Source: CAWELS01 sp964468205
Lineage (GTDB): Bacteria; Acidobacteriota; Terriglobia; Bryobacterales; Bryobacteraceae
Length of the DNA stretch: 64,000 nt
Assembly (NCBI GenBank): GCA_964468205.1
Contig: CAYXVG010000012.1
Location: 1 to 64,000, forward strand
Reading direction: 5' to 3'
The position numbers and the translations under genes were made by a program. The notes under the pieces are model-generated. The model did no database searches. It was not told where the DNA came from and saw only the letters and a program-made list of their open reading frames with translations. Positions 43,550 to 52,462 of this stretch are shown here, in pieces. Every line of letters starts with the position of its first letter. Within the stretch, counting starts at the first letter, position 1.

Positions 43550-45022
43550 TTACTCCTCGCGGAAGACTTGAGCCTGGTAGATGTAGAGGCGGGCGTCGGG
43601 AGATTTGTAGGCGTCTGGCGGGAGGCCGGCCTTCAGGCAGAGGTTCTCGAGGAGCTGCTGTTCATTCCAGCCGAATTCAGCGGCGAGTTGCGGAAGCAGC
43701 ATGCCACTTTTTCCGTTCATGCTGAGGGCAGTTCCATAACCAATCCGGAAGTTTCGCCAGGAGCGGATGCGCTTAAGTGGAGTGAGTAGGGAGATTTCGA
43801 GCGAGAGTGGCCTGTCATCCGGGGTGAGGGGTTCGAAGCGGGAGTCGGATGAGGCAGCGAGAGTGCGGTCTGCGACGAGGTCCCAGAGCGGCTTGCGAGG
43901 GGCAATTTCCCCGAGGCAGCCGCGGAGTTCGCTCTTCTTCCTCACGGTGACGAAGACTCCGGTGCGCTGCTGGAGTTCGGCGGTGTGGCGGACAGCGGGA
44001 ACGGCGGTTGTTTCCCCGTCCCCTCCGCCGAGAAAGCGGTCGAGTTCCGACCGAGCGCTGGCGAGGAGGCGGATCTGGTCATCCGGAGGGACGTGGTACG
44101 CTCCGGCTGGGTAGAAGGCGAGAGCGCCGTAGCCCACGCTGTTGGAGAAGTCGCGGAGGAGATCACCAGAGGTGAAAAAGTCCGCGACGTTCAAATAGAT
44201 GTCCTCGTCGAGAGCGGCCAGCGTGGCCAGTAGTAGGCGGATGGGATCCCGGCCGCATATTGTGTCACCGGTCTGCGTCAAGTGATCGTCAAAGGCGCCC
44301 ACCTCGATGGCCCCGATTTGCTCGAAAGAGGTCTGTGCCAGAGCGTAAAGCTTGTCGCGGAGTTCCGGAACATCCGGCGGGAACGGCGTGTAGCCGTAGG
44401 ATTCGCCGTAATGGGTGAAGTCGGAGGACGCGATGAGCAGGTCACCCTTCCGGACGCGGGCGGCGAGCCGGGCAGCGGTGGAGGAGAGGGCGCTGCCAGA
44501 CAGATTGCCGACATAGAGAGGAGTGAGCGTGGCCTCGGGGGCGACGCGCTGAAGAAAGGGAAGCTGGTTTTCGAGGGAATGGTCGGCTACCGGATCGCCC
44601 TCAAGCATCGGGAAACCGAGCGCTTCCTGGACGTCGCGGTTCACCGGGATCGCGCCGAGCGGCGTCTCATAGGCATCCGGCGAAGGCGCGGCGATCCCGT
44701 CAATGCCACCGCGGTGGCTGAAAGCAAGGAGAATGATATTCCGCGGCGGGTTGACCAGGCGGTACGCCGAGGCGGTGACGACCCCGGAGTATTCGAGACC
44801 GGCGTGGGGAACGATGAGCGCGCGAAGTTGCTTGCGGCGCGGTGTTCCACCGGCGCGCTTCCGGGCGTGCTCGAACGCCCGGTCGAGCAGCATACTCAGC
44901 TCTGCGGCGTTGCCCGGATACCAGCGGCCGGCAGCTTTGACGCGATGAGTCTCCCCCGCCAGCGCGGAGGCGAGGAAAAGCAGACTGCCAAAGACCCCCA
45001 GAAATCTCGCAGTGGCAAGCAT
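43550..45022 (-). CDS. Exported Memo-AMMECR1 fusion (AmmeMemoRadiSam proteins B and A)
   Basis: 490 residues. A signal peptide (MLATARFLGVFGSLLFLASA) is followed by a Memo-like domain at about 27-300. That domain resembles extradiol dioxygenases: LRALIVPHAGLEYSGVVTASAY, ADHSLENQLPFLQ, LLIASSDFTHYG, and GAFDDHLTQTGDTICG, with metal-type His residues in PHAG, DHSLE and THYG. An AMMECR1 domain is at about 330-485: GVFVTVRKKSELRGCLGEI and FRIGYGTALSMNGKSGMLLPQLA. The family usually pairs with a radical-SAM protein, which is absent here. The fusion and export signal are notable. Function unknown. Confidence 0.85.
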   Translation of the reverse strand: MLATARFLGVFGSLLFLASALAGETHRVKAAGRWYPGNAAELSMLLDRAFEHARKRAGGTPRRKQLRALIVPHAGLEYSGVVTASAYRLVNPPRNIILLAFSHRGGIDGIAAPSPDAYETPLGAIPVNRDVQEALGFPMLEGDPVADHSLENQLPFLQRVAPEATLTPLYVGNLSGSALSSTAARLAARVRKGDLLIASSDFTHYGESYGYTPFPPDVPELRDKLYALAQTSFEQIGAIEVGAFDDHLTQTGDTICGRDPIRLLLATLAALDEDIYLNVADFFTSGDLLRDFSNSVGYGALAFYPAGAYHVPPDDQIRLLASARSELDRFLGGGDGETTAVPAVRHTAELQQRTGVFVTVRKKSELRGCLGEIAPRKPLWDLVADRTLAASSDSRFEPLTPDDRPLSLEISLLTPLKRIRSWRNFRIGYGTALSMNGKSGMLLPQLAAEFGWNEQQLLENLCLKAGLPPDAYKSPDARLYIYQAQVFREE

Positions 45023-45061
45023 GGCGCCACTAGCAGTTTAGCAGGGTCCGGACGTTACAAC

Positions 45062-45820
45062 CTACCAGAGTTGGTACCACTTACGAGGTTTGGACGGGAC
45101 GCTGGGAGGTTCCGCGAGGGGATCGCCGGTGAGGGTGGCGCGCGGATTGGTGACGAATAGATGTTCGGCCCACTCCTCACCGTAGTGACGAGAGATCAGT
45201 TCATAGATGTCGTTCATTTGAGGCGTGCGATCTTCCGGATCGTGAGCGTCGCTGGCGATGAAATGGACCAGGCCGCGCTCGATCAGGGTTTCACTGAACT
45301 TTTTCGCGGCGCGGCCAAAACGGTCAGTGAATGAGAGGGCCGTGATCTGTAGCAAGACACCCTGGGAGACCCATTCTTCGAGCGCGGCGAGGCGCTGCTG
45401 GAGGAGCCAGTTTCGTTCCGGGTGGGTGATGATCGGAATCATGCCGGCGTTCATGAGTCGATCAAAGATGTCGCTGGTATTCTTGAGGATCAGCAGATCA
45501 GAGAATTCGACCAGTAAGTAGCTTTTGTGGTTGATGGTGTATTTCGTAGGGTTCTCAAGAGCGTCCTGGATGTTGTCGTAGGAGAGGTGAAAGTCGCATC
45601 CGCGGTGGATCCGAGGCGCCGGGCCGGGCTTGGCGGCGAGTTCCTGGATACAACTGGTGATCTGATCAGGATCGAAAGCGTACTCAAGGTTCGCGTGGGG
45701 AGTCGCCACGATGTCAGTGGTTCCGGAATCCGCGGCGATCTTGAGCATCGCCATGCTCGCTTCGATATTGGGAGACCCGTCGTCGAGACCAGGGAGAATA
45801 TGGCTGTGAATATCAACCAT
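45062..45820 (-). CDS. CpsB/YwqE-type PHP-domain tyrosine phosphatase
   Basis: 252 residues. Starts MVDIHSHILPGLDDGSPN, the metal-binding opening of the PHP fold. IVATPHANLEY, GCDFHLSYDNI, IITHPERNWLLQ and HFIASDAHDPEDRTP provide the further His and Asp ligands. In Firmicutes such enzymes dephosphorylate bacterial tyrosine kinases that control capsule polymerisation. No tyrosine kinase lies in the window. With galU, fkp and the glycosyltransferases it fits surface polysaccharide control. The last 20 residues are a Pro/Lys tail. Confidence 0.88.
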   Translation of the reverse strand: MVDIHSHILPGLDDGSPNIEASMAMLKIAADSGTTDIVATPHANLEYAFDPDQITSCIQELAAKPGPAPRIHRGCDFHLSYDNIQDALENPTKYTINHKSYLLVEFSDLLILKNTSDIFDRLMNAGMIPIITHPERNWLLQQRLAALEEWVSQGVLLQITALSFTDRFGRAAKKFSETLIERGLVHFIASDAHDPEDRTPQMNDIYELISRHYGEEWAEHLFVTNPRATLTGDPLAEPPSVPSKPRKWYQLW

Positions 45821-45865
45821 AGGCGGCCTCAGGCGGAGATGACGGAGCGGGACCCGCCATGCCGC

Positions 45866-46375
45866 CTAAATAAACATTTCCTCGTCAGTGGTGGCCTGCG
45901 AGACGTTGGGACGTTGACCGCGGCCAAAAAACTCCAGGGCGGCCCGGACGCCGGCGACGACACCGCTTACCTGGCGGACGGGCCGCAGAACACCGTCGTT
46001 GAGGATCATCACAGTTTCATGGACGCGGGTAATAGAGTCGTCGAGAACGAGTTCCACGCGGTCCAATTGTGCCCGGGCGCGGACCGTGGCATCAGTCAAA
46101 AATGCATCGGTTTGCTTAACCTGAGTGGTCGTTGTATCCAGGATTTGATTGGCCTTCGCGGTTATGGCCGTTAGCTGTTTCCGGGTCTCGGTGACAGTAT
46201 CGCCGGCTTGATCGAGGATGTCGGCCGCTTTCGGGCGGAGTTGTTGAAGTTGCTCCCGGAGGTCCCTGGTACTCCGTGCGATCATGATCAGGGCGACCGC
46301 TTGAGCGGCGAAAGCAATGGCGGCGAGGCCAACAAAGACCACCAAGAGATAGAAGACTGCTGAGTTTTCTGGCAT
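45866..46375 (-). CDS. DUF948-like membrane coiled-coil protein
   Basis: 169 residues. One N-terminal membrane helix (VFYLLVVFVGLAAIAFAAQAVALIMI) is followed by a long alternating coiled coil (residues about 35-125, LREQLQQLRPKAADILDQAG through VHETVMILNDGVL). A short segment ends in a conserved-looking VSGVVAGVRAALEFFGRG. This matches the DUF948/YtxG-like proteins that often pair with YtxH. It lies 21 bases after the YtxH gene on the same strand, so the pair forms an operon of envelope-associated stress proteins. Confidence 0.78.
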   Translation of the reverse strand: MPENSAVFYLLVVFVGLAAIAFAAQAVALIMIARSTRDLREQLQQLRPKAADILDQAGDTVTETRKQLTAITAKANQILDTTTTQVKQTDAFLTDATVRARAQLDRVELVLDDSITRVHETVMILNDGVLRPVRQVSGVVAGVRAALEFFGRGQRPNVSQATTDEEMFI

Positions 46376-46396
46376 TTTCTCCAGAGACGTGACGGG

Positions 46397-46717
46397 CTAG
46401 AAACCCTTTGCGTCGGACTCCTGCGCGGGCGAAGGCGGCTTTTCCACAGCTTCGCGATATGCGCTCTTACCGGCTTCGACAGCGGCGGAGAGGTGATCGC
46501 GCTGTTTGCTAATGACGTCCTTGCCGCGTTCCACAGCGCCGGTGGCCTGGGTACGTACTTCGTCGGCCCGTTGTTTGACGTAGCCGCGGCTTTCGTCCGC
46601 CTTGTCGCGGATCACGCGGCGGGTCTCCTCACCGGACTTCGGTGCGAAAAGGATGCCAATCGCAACTCCGATCCCCATCCCCAGAAAGAAATATGACAAT
46701 TTGTTGCTTTCCTCCAT
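46397..46717 (-). CDS. YtxH-domain envelope protein
   Basis: 106 residues. Glycine-rich membrane helix (YFFLGMGIGVAIGILFAP), then the signature APKSGEETRRVIRDKADESRG and a long charged amphipathic helix like LEA/apolipoprotein repeats. Same family as 17226-17489 but longer. First gene of a two-gene unit with the DUF948-like protein. Function of the family is not established; it is commonly induced by stress. Confidence 0.82.
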   Translation of the reverse strand: MEESNKLSYFFLGMGIGVAIGILFAPKSGEETRRVIRDKADESRGYVKQRADEVRTQATGAVERGKDVISKQRDHLSAAVEAGKSAYREAVEKPPSPAQESDAKGF

Positions 46718-46842
46718 GATGCGTCCCTTTCTGACTAACAGTGTACTTCAGTATTTGACGATACCATTAGAGTTGCCCGCTCGGAAAGGCGGCTTTGAGT
46801 TGGCCGACGAGAAAGCGGAACCGGATTCGCCACTTTTGAGAC

Positions 46843-47403
46843 ATGGGAGCAAGTAAGCAGCGCCGCGGTTCGCAGCGGCTGGAAGAACCAGATCTGTGGA
46901 ACTACGCCTTGCGGCTGCTGTCCGGCCGGGCGCATTCGGCGAGCGAGCTGCGGGCCAAGCTAGCGAAGAAGGCGGCGGATTCCAGGAGCATCAAAAGGGT
47001 GATGGAACGACTGCAGGAGGCCGAACTTCTTGACGACCGCCGCTTCGCGGAGGCGTTCGCGGCGTCGCGTTTCGAAAACCAGGGGCAGGGCCGTCTGCGC
47101 GTGGTGCGCGACCTCAGGCAGAAGGGCGTGGCGGCCGCCCTGGCGTCCGAAGTAGTCGATTCCGTGTTCGCCGGCACCGACGAGGTGGAACTGATTGAGG
47201 CGTTCCTGCGGCGGAAGATTCGCGGCGTTCCACTAGCCGAGTATCTGGCCGAGCCGAAACACCTGGCAGGAGCCTACCGGCGGCTACGATACGCCGGCTT
47301 CGCGGCGGCCACTTCGATCCGCGTTCTCCGCCGCTACGCCGAACAGGCGGGCGAGTTGGAGGGATCGGAGCAAGAAGACGAGGGGCCGCCAGAGGCACTC
47401 TGA
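46843..47403 (+). CDS. recX: Regulatory protein RecX
   Basis: Modulates RecA filament assembly. 186 residues. The three-helix RecX repeats are visible: NYALRLLSGRAHSASELRAKLAKK, then IKRVMERLQEAELLDDRRFAEAFAASR, then GRLRVVRDLRQKGVAAALASEVV, plus a further partial repeat (LRYAGFAAATSIRVLRRY). An acidic tail follows. recA is not in the window. lptC-like starts 16 bases downstream, so the two may share a transcript. Confidence 0.87.
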   Translation: MGASKQRRGSQRLEEPDLWNYALRLLSGRAHSASELRAKLAKKAADSRSIKRVMERLQEAELLDDRRFAEAFAASRFENQGQGRLRVVRDLRQKGVAAALASEVVDSVFAGTDEVELIEAFLRRKIRGVPLAEYLAEPKHLAGAYRRLRYAGFAAATSIRVLRRYAEQAGELEGSEQEDEGPPEAL

Positions 47404-47418
47404 TATTCTGAAGGCAGC

Positions 47419-49665
47419 ATGCGAGGTTTTCGTTGGCTTCTGCTCCTCGCGATCACGATCGTATTGGGGGCTGTCGGCAGTTCCTATTATCTGCAGCGGG
47501 CGCGCCTGGCACGCGAATCTCCTCCGCCGCCGCCCGAATTGCCGCCAAACATCACGGCCACAAGCGATCTCTGGATCCACACCGAATATGACGGACAGCG
47601 TCCGGTAGTGGAGATCCGCGCGGAGAAGATGCGGCAGATTCGCCAACCTTCGGAGTTCGAGCTCACGGGTGTCGAGTTGCGGATTTTCCAGCCAGGCGGC
47701 TACGACCGGGTGCGCAGCGCCTTGGCCACCTACAACATCGCAGCGCACGCGCTCTTTTCGGAAGGTGACGTCGAGATTACGCTGGATGTGCCGGAAGGTG
47801 AGGGCGCTTCGGAAGCGGAGTTGATGGTGATTGAGTCTTCCGGGGTGCGTTTTGACACGGAATTCGGCAAAGCCACCACGGACAAACCGACTCGGTTCCG
47901 GTTCCCGCGGGGGCGAGGCTGGTCGGTCGGCGCCTCCTACGATCCCGGGTGGGGCGACCTCCGGATGCACAGTGAAGTACATTTGGAATGGTTTGGTCAG
48001 AGCCCGGGAGACGAGCCGATTATCGTGGAAGCTGGAGAGCTGGTTTACAAGGAACAGCATTCCAAGGTTTACCTTTCGCCGTGGTCTCGTTTCCGGAGGG
48101 GCGAATTGGAGATTGAAGCGGCCGATAGCGTGGTTGAGCTGAATGAAAGCGCGATCCGCCGGGTGGTGGCGCAGAGGGCCCGGGGCCGGTCAGCCGGGGC
48201 AACGAAAACGGTGGAATTCGCAGCCGACGGAATGACGCTCGAGTTTACTCCGGCCGTCGCTCTCGAGCGCGTGACCGGAGATGGCAATGCCGAGATCATT
48301 TCCACGGGCGATGGCTCGGAAACCGTCGTGACCTCGAATCAGATGTTTCTGGCGTTCCGACCCGATGGCGGCGAGAACGAACTGGCGGACGCCCTGGCAT
48401 TGGGCAATGCCAGGATGGAATCGCGATCAATGCCCGGCGCTGAGCTTCCGAAACCCGCACGAGTCCTGGCCAGCGAGACGATCAAGACTATCATGAGGCC
48501 CGGCGGCGAGGAAATCGAGCTGATTGAGACACATGAACCGGGTACGGTTGAATTTCTCCCGGCCACGCCGGACCAGCGCTACCGCCGCCTGGAGGCCTTT
48601 CGAATCAAGATGAAATATGGGCCGCGGAACAAACTGGAGGAGTTTCAAGGCATCGACGTAAGGACCCGGACCGAAGCGCCCGGTGGGGAAGAGCCGCCCG
48701 CGCTCACTTGGAGCGATGGAATGGTCATCGAGTTTAGTGACAGCGGCGCGGCGGAGCGCTTGGAGCAGTGGGGCAATTTCCGTTACGAAGAGGGCCCACA
48801 ACAGGCAAAGGCCAGCCGCGCCGTTTTTCATCTCCCCGGCGACCTGATTCATCTGAGCGGCGGCGCACGTGTGTGGAACGCAGAGGGTTCCACAGCGGCG
48901 GCGGAGATTATCTTGGATGAGAAGCAGAAGCGGCTCTCAGCGAAAGGTGGGGTCAGCTCGACGCGCCTGCCGGGGGACGCTATGGAAGCCGGCAACGGCA
49001 TCCTTGGTGCAAGCGAACCCATGCATGCCACCGCGGAGAACATGATCGCGAACTCGGACGGAAGCTTCATCGCCTATGAAGGAGACGTGGTGCTGTGGCA
49101 GGGAGCGGACCGTCTACTGGCCGAGCGTGTGGAGATCGATCGCGCGCACGGCTCGCTGCAGGCGTATGGAGAGGTGAAGACGCAGTTCCCGGTGCGGCGG
49201 TCTTCCGGGATGGATTCGACGGGAAGCCATCCCGGCGGATTTGTCGTGGTGTCGGCCGCGGAGTTGACATATCTGGACGAACACCGGCTGGCCCACTACA
49301 AAGGTGGCGTGCACCTGACTCAGACGGGGCTCCAAATGAGAAGCGCGGAATTGCGTGCGTATTTTCGCCGGCCGGACACGGAGGGCGAGGCGGGCAGTGG
49401 GAACTCCCTCGATAAGGCGATCGCCGACGGAGACGTTCGAATCACGCAGAGCGCCGCTGGCCGCAAACGCCAAGGGTTCGCGGAACACGCAGAGTACTAT
49501 CTCGCCGACGAGCGGCTTGTGCTTACCGGCGGCCGCCCGCAGATGGTGGACAACGAAGGCGGGACTACGCAGGGAAGCCGATTGACCTATTATGCGCGCA
49601 ATGATAGCCTGCTGGTTGATGGCGCCGACAGCCGGCCGGCGGTAAGCAGAATCCGGCAGCGCTAG
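47419..49665 (+). CDS. Giant LptC/LptA-like LPS-transport protein
   Basis: 748 residues. An N-terminal membrane helix (WLLLLAITIVLGAVGSSYYL) followed by Pro-rich linker and an LptC-type beta-jellyroll (about 60-200). Several OstA/LptA-like beta segments come next (AELMVIESSGVRFDTEFGKA, VEAGELVYKEQHSKVYLS, MIANSDGSFIAYEGDVVLWQ, AAELTYLDEHRLAHYKGGVHLTQ). LptC is normally about 190 residues and LptA about 180; here the periplasmic bridge appears to be one long chain. lptB follows 49 bases downstream, which supports a role in LPS export. The domain count is by eye. Confidence 0.78.
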   Translation: MRGFRWLLLLAITIVLGAVGSSYYLQRARLARESPPPPPELPPNITATSDLWIHTEYDGQRPVVEIRAEKMRQIRQPSEFELTGVELRIFQPGGYDRVRSALATYNIAAHALFSEGDVEITLDVPEGEGASEAELMVIESSGVRFDTEFGKATTDKPTRFRFPRGRGWSVGASYDPGWGDLRMHSEVHLEWFGQSPGDEPIIVEAGELVYKEQHSKVYLSPWSRFRRGELEIEAADSVVELNESAIRRVVAQRARGRSAGATKTVEFAADGMTLEFTPAVALERVTGDGNAEIISTGDGSETVVTSNQMFLAFRPDGGENELADALALGNARMESRSMPGAELPKPARVLASETIKTIMRPGGEEIELIETHEPGTVEFLPATPDQRYRRLEAFRIKMKYGPRNKLEEFQGIDVRTRTEAPGGEEPPALTWSDGMVIEFSDSGAAERLEQWGNFRYEEGPQQAKASRAVFHLPGDLIHLSGGARVWNAEGSTAAAEIILDEKQKRLSAKGGVSSTRLPGDAMEAGNGILGASEPMHATAENMIANSDGSFIAYEGDVVLWQGADRLLAERVEIDRAHGSLQAYGEVKTQFPVRRSSGMDSTGSHPGGFVVVSAAELTYLDEHRLAHYKGGVHLTQTGLQMRSAELRAYFRRPDTEGEAGSGNSLDKAIADGDVRITQSAAGRKRQGFAEHAEYYLADERLVLTGGRPQMVDNEGGTTQGSRLTYYARNDSLLVDGADSRPAVSRIRQR

Positions 49666-49714
49666 CTTATCGAGCGATAGGCCGGCGCCGTGGCGTTCCC
49701 CTGCTGGGATATTG

Positions 49715-50458
49715 ATGAGGATCCTCGAAACCGCTGAGATTTCCAAAGCCTACCGTGGCCGCAAGGTAGTTGACGATGTCAGCGTCAAGGTGGTGCAGGG
49801 CGAGGTGGTGGGCCTGCTCGGACCAAACGGCGCGGGCAAAACGACATCCTTCTACATGATTGTGGGGCTGATCAGCCCGGATTCCGGGAAGGTGCTGCTG
49901 GACGGGGCGGACATCACATCACAACCGATGTACCAGCGGGCAAGGCGCGGGATCAGCTATCTGCCCCAGGAACCTTCCGTATTCCGCAAGCTCACCGTGG
50001 AAGAGAATCTGATGGCGATTCTCGAGAGCATGCCGTTGAGCCGGCACGAACGGCGTGAACGAATGGAGGAGCTCATCGAAGAACTCGGCCTCGAAACTGT
50101 GCGGCGGAATCGAGGCTACTCGCTCTCGGGCGGCGAGCGCCGGCGCGTTGAGATCGCCCGTTCTCTTGTGATCAGCCCGAGCTTCCTGCTGCTCGACGAG
50201 CCTTTCTCCGGAATCGATCCGATCCAGGTGCTGGAGCTTCAAAAAATCATCTCCGAGCTCAAACGCTCTGGCATCGGGATTCTGGTAACTGATCACAACG
50301 TGAGGGAGACGCTGGCGGTGACCGACCGGGCCTACATCATCAACAACGGCAGGATTTTCCGCGCGGGGAGCCCGGAAGAGCTGGGCAGCGATCCAGAGGT
50401 GAAGCGCGTCTATCTGGGCGAAAGCTTCTCGTTTGAGATTGGCACCTGGCGTCAATAG
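49715..50458 (+). CDS. lptB: LPS export ABC transporter ATP-binding protein
   Basis: 247 residues from ATG 49715 (an in-frame TTG precedes it). Walker A GPNGAGKTTSFYM, Q-loop YLPQEPSVFRKLTVEENLM, ABC signature LSGGERRRVEIARSL, Walker B FLLLDEPFSGIDP, switch His in VTDHNVRETL, and the C-terminal extension ending in FSFEI, all specific to LptB. It powers extraction of LPS from the inner membrane with LptF/LptG, which are not in the window. The stop abuts the stop of dut on the other strand. rpoN, often next, is absent. Confidence 0.94.
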   Translation: MRILETAEISKAYRGRKVVDDVSVKVVQGEVVGLLGPNGAGKTTSFYMIVGLISPDSGKVLLDGADITSQPMYQRARRGISYLPQEPSVFRKLTVEENLMAILESMPLSRHERRERMEELIEELGLETVRRNRGYSLSGGERRRVEIARSLVISPSFLLLDEPFSGIDPIQVLELQKIISELKRSGIGILVTDHNVRETLAVTDRAYIINNGRIFRAGSPEELGSDPEVKRVYLGESFSFEIGTWRQ

Positions 50459-50890
50459 TCAACGGCCGGATGAACCGAAACCGCCGGAGCCGCGTGTGGA
50501 TTCATTGAGCGGGGCCTCCTCCCACTCGACCGGCTCGTAACGGGCGACAACCAGTTGGGCGATGCGGTCTCCAGCGGACACTTGATAGGTTTCGTGGCCG
50601 CAGTTCAGGAGAATCACCTTGACTTCCCCGCGGTAGCCGGGGTCGATGGTTCCGGGCGCGTTGGGCAGGGTGATCGCATGCTTCAGCGCCAGCCCGCTAC
50701 GCGGCCGCACCTGAGCTTCGAATCCGGCCGGCAACTCCACGGCGAGCCCAGTGGGGACCGCTTGCGGAACACCAGGCTCCAGCCGTACGGCTTCCACGGC
50801 GCAGAGATCCATGCCGGCGTCCTCTTCGGGACCGTGGGCGTAACACGGTAGAACGGCGCCGCGGCGAAGCCGGCTAATACGGATTCTCAT
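50459..50890 (-). CDS. dut: Deoxyuridine 5'-triphosphate nucleotidohydrolase (dUTPase)
   Basis: Hydrolyses dUTP to dUMP. 143 residues from ATG 50890; ATG 50905 and a longer frame up to 50971 are possible but less typical. All five trimeric dUTPase motifs are present: EDAGMDLCA, RPRSGLALK, GTIDPGYRGEVKV, GDRIAQLVV, and the C-terminal Gly-rich RGSGGFGSSGR that closes over the active site. Divergent from the ThyX-like gene with about 70 bases between, so the two genes that make and use dUMP share a control region. Confidence 0.94.
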   Translation of the reverse strand: MRIRISRLRRGAVLPCYAHGPEEDAGMDLCAVEAVRLEPGVPQAVPTGLAVELPAGFEAQVRPRSGLALKHAITLPNAPGTIDPGYRGEVKVILLNCGHETYQVSAGDRIAQLVVARYEPVEWEEAPLNESTRGSGGFGSSGR

Positions 50891-50964
50891 GAACTTGGTT
50901 ATCATAACCTTTTTCCACCGCCACCCCAGCGGTAGGAGGCGGGGATGGCGGGGAGGGAGCGCCC

Positions 50965-52401
50965 TTGTCACAACCGAATCGGAAACGGGTCTTCAGCGTC
51001 GGGCCGATGCCGCCGGAAAAATCGGCTTACGCGCTGGCGCGCTATAGCCGGTCGCCGGATACCATCAGCGAATCTGTGGCATGGGTGAAATCCCATGACT
51101 CGACGAAGTTCCTCGAAAGTTTTTACTTTCAGTATGGCCATGCCTCGATCGCGGATCTTGGACACGTCGCGCTGTCATTCGAGGGGATCTCCGAACTTGC
51201 CGCGACCGAGGTGGAGGACGAGCAGCTTTGGGACGGACAGGCACGCTCGTCGCGGTATCAGGACTTCTCGACGTGTGGATTTGTGACGCCGCCGGAATGC
51301 AACGAAAAGGATGCGGACGTATACGCCGCGGCCGCGCGGCGTCTGCTCGAGGCCTACAGTCATGTCCATCAGGGGGTGTTCGAGCACCTGTGCGCAAAGC
51401 TTTCCCGGCCGGCGGAGATGAAACAGAGCGCATATGAACGCAACCTCCGGGCGCGGGCCTTCGATGTCGCCCGGTATCTGCTTTTCTGGGGGATCCCGAC
51501 GAATGTGGGGCAGGTGACCAGCATCCGAACGCTGGAGAGGCAGGTGCGGCGTTTGAAGGCCAGCGAGTATGGCGAGTGCCGGGGACTTGCGGATGAAATC
51601 GGACGGACCTGCTCGACCGGGCCGGACTGTAATTGGGACGAGTCCTCCGTCCACGAACCTGTGGCCCCTACCCTGGCGAGGCACCTGCACCCCGACGAAT
51701 ACTTGATCGCGACCCGGACGGATCTATCGCGGTGGGCAGAGGAGAACCTCCCCGCGCCGGTGGAACTCGATCTGCCCGACGTGGACCTGGTTCGCGCCGA
51801 CCACGTGCCAGCAGACGTCGTGGCCTCCCTTCTCTATCCGCTGACCAACCGCCCATACCGCGCGCTCTACACCATGGCGGCGGAGTGGAGCGAGGCTCGC
51901 CGGGCGGAGGTGATCGACCTCGCCTGCCGTTCCCGCAAGCGCCGCGACGAACTGCTCCGTGCGTTTCGGGGCGGCCCATACGCCTACGACATAGTGATGG
52001 ACATCGGGGCCTACCGCGACTTGCACCGGCACCGCCGCTGCCACCAGTTCCGCCAGGCGTACACTGGAGAGCTCGGATACGAAACTCCGGCCGTACTCGC
52101 GGAGACCGGCTTCAGCGAGATCTACGCGGCGGCGATCGACTCAGCGCTTACCAGCTCCCGGTCTCTGCCGCAGCCGGCTGCCCAATACTTGCTTCCGTTT
52201 GCCACCAGGGCCCGCTTCCTCTTCAAAATGGACTTTGCCGAGGCGGAGTACATCAGCAAGCTGCGGAGTGGGGTAAAGGGCCACTTCAGCTACCGCCGCG
52301 TAGCCTGGGAGATGAAGCGGCGGATGGAGGAGGTGGAGCCGGAGTTGGGGCGGCTAATAGCGGCAACGCCTCCCACGGTGGAGGATCCACTGGAGCGCTG
52401 A
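50965..52401 (+). CDS. thyX: Tandem ThyX-like flavin-dependent thymidylate synthase
   Basis: 478 residues, TTG start after GGGAGGGAG; about twice the usual 220-250. First half (about 15-230): FYFQYGHASIADLGHVALSFEGIS, then EDEQLWDGQARSSRYQDFS. This keeps the S-x-R-Y end of the ThyX motif but not its RHR. Second half (about 275-465): SLLYPLTNRPYRALY, then RHRRCHQFRQAYTGELGYE, which keeps RHR but lacks the Ser. Because ThyX active sites form between subunits, the two halves may complement each other. Methylates dUMP with methylene-tetrahydrofolate and FAD. Catalytic competence is inference. Confidence 0.83.
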   Translation: MSQPNRKRVFSVGPMPPEKSAYALARYSRSPDTISESVAWVKSHDSTKFLESFYFQYGHASIADLGHVALSFEGISELAATEVEDEQLWDGQARSSRYQDFSTCGFVTPPECNEKDADVYAAAARRLLEAYSHVHQGVFEHLCAKLSRPAEMKQSAYERNLRARAFDVARYLLFWGIPTNVGQVTSIRTLERQVRRLKASEYGECRGLADEIGRTCSTGPDCNWDESSVHEPVAPTLARHLHPDEYLIATRTDLSRWAEENLPAPVELDLPDVDLVRADHVPADVVASLLYPLTNRPYRALYTMAAEWSEARRAEVIDLACRSRKRRDELLRAFRGGPYAYDIVMDIGAYRDLHRHRRCHQFRQAYTGELGYETPAVLAETGFSEIYAAAIDSALTSSRSLPQPAAQYLLPFATRARFLFKMDFAEAEYISKLRSGVKGHFSYRRVAWEMKRRMEEVEPELGRLIAATPPTVEDPLER

Positions 52402-52462
52402 GCCGATCGTGTGTACCGGAGAGCGGGGCGATGGCGATCAAGCGCCCACGAAGGAAGTCAGG

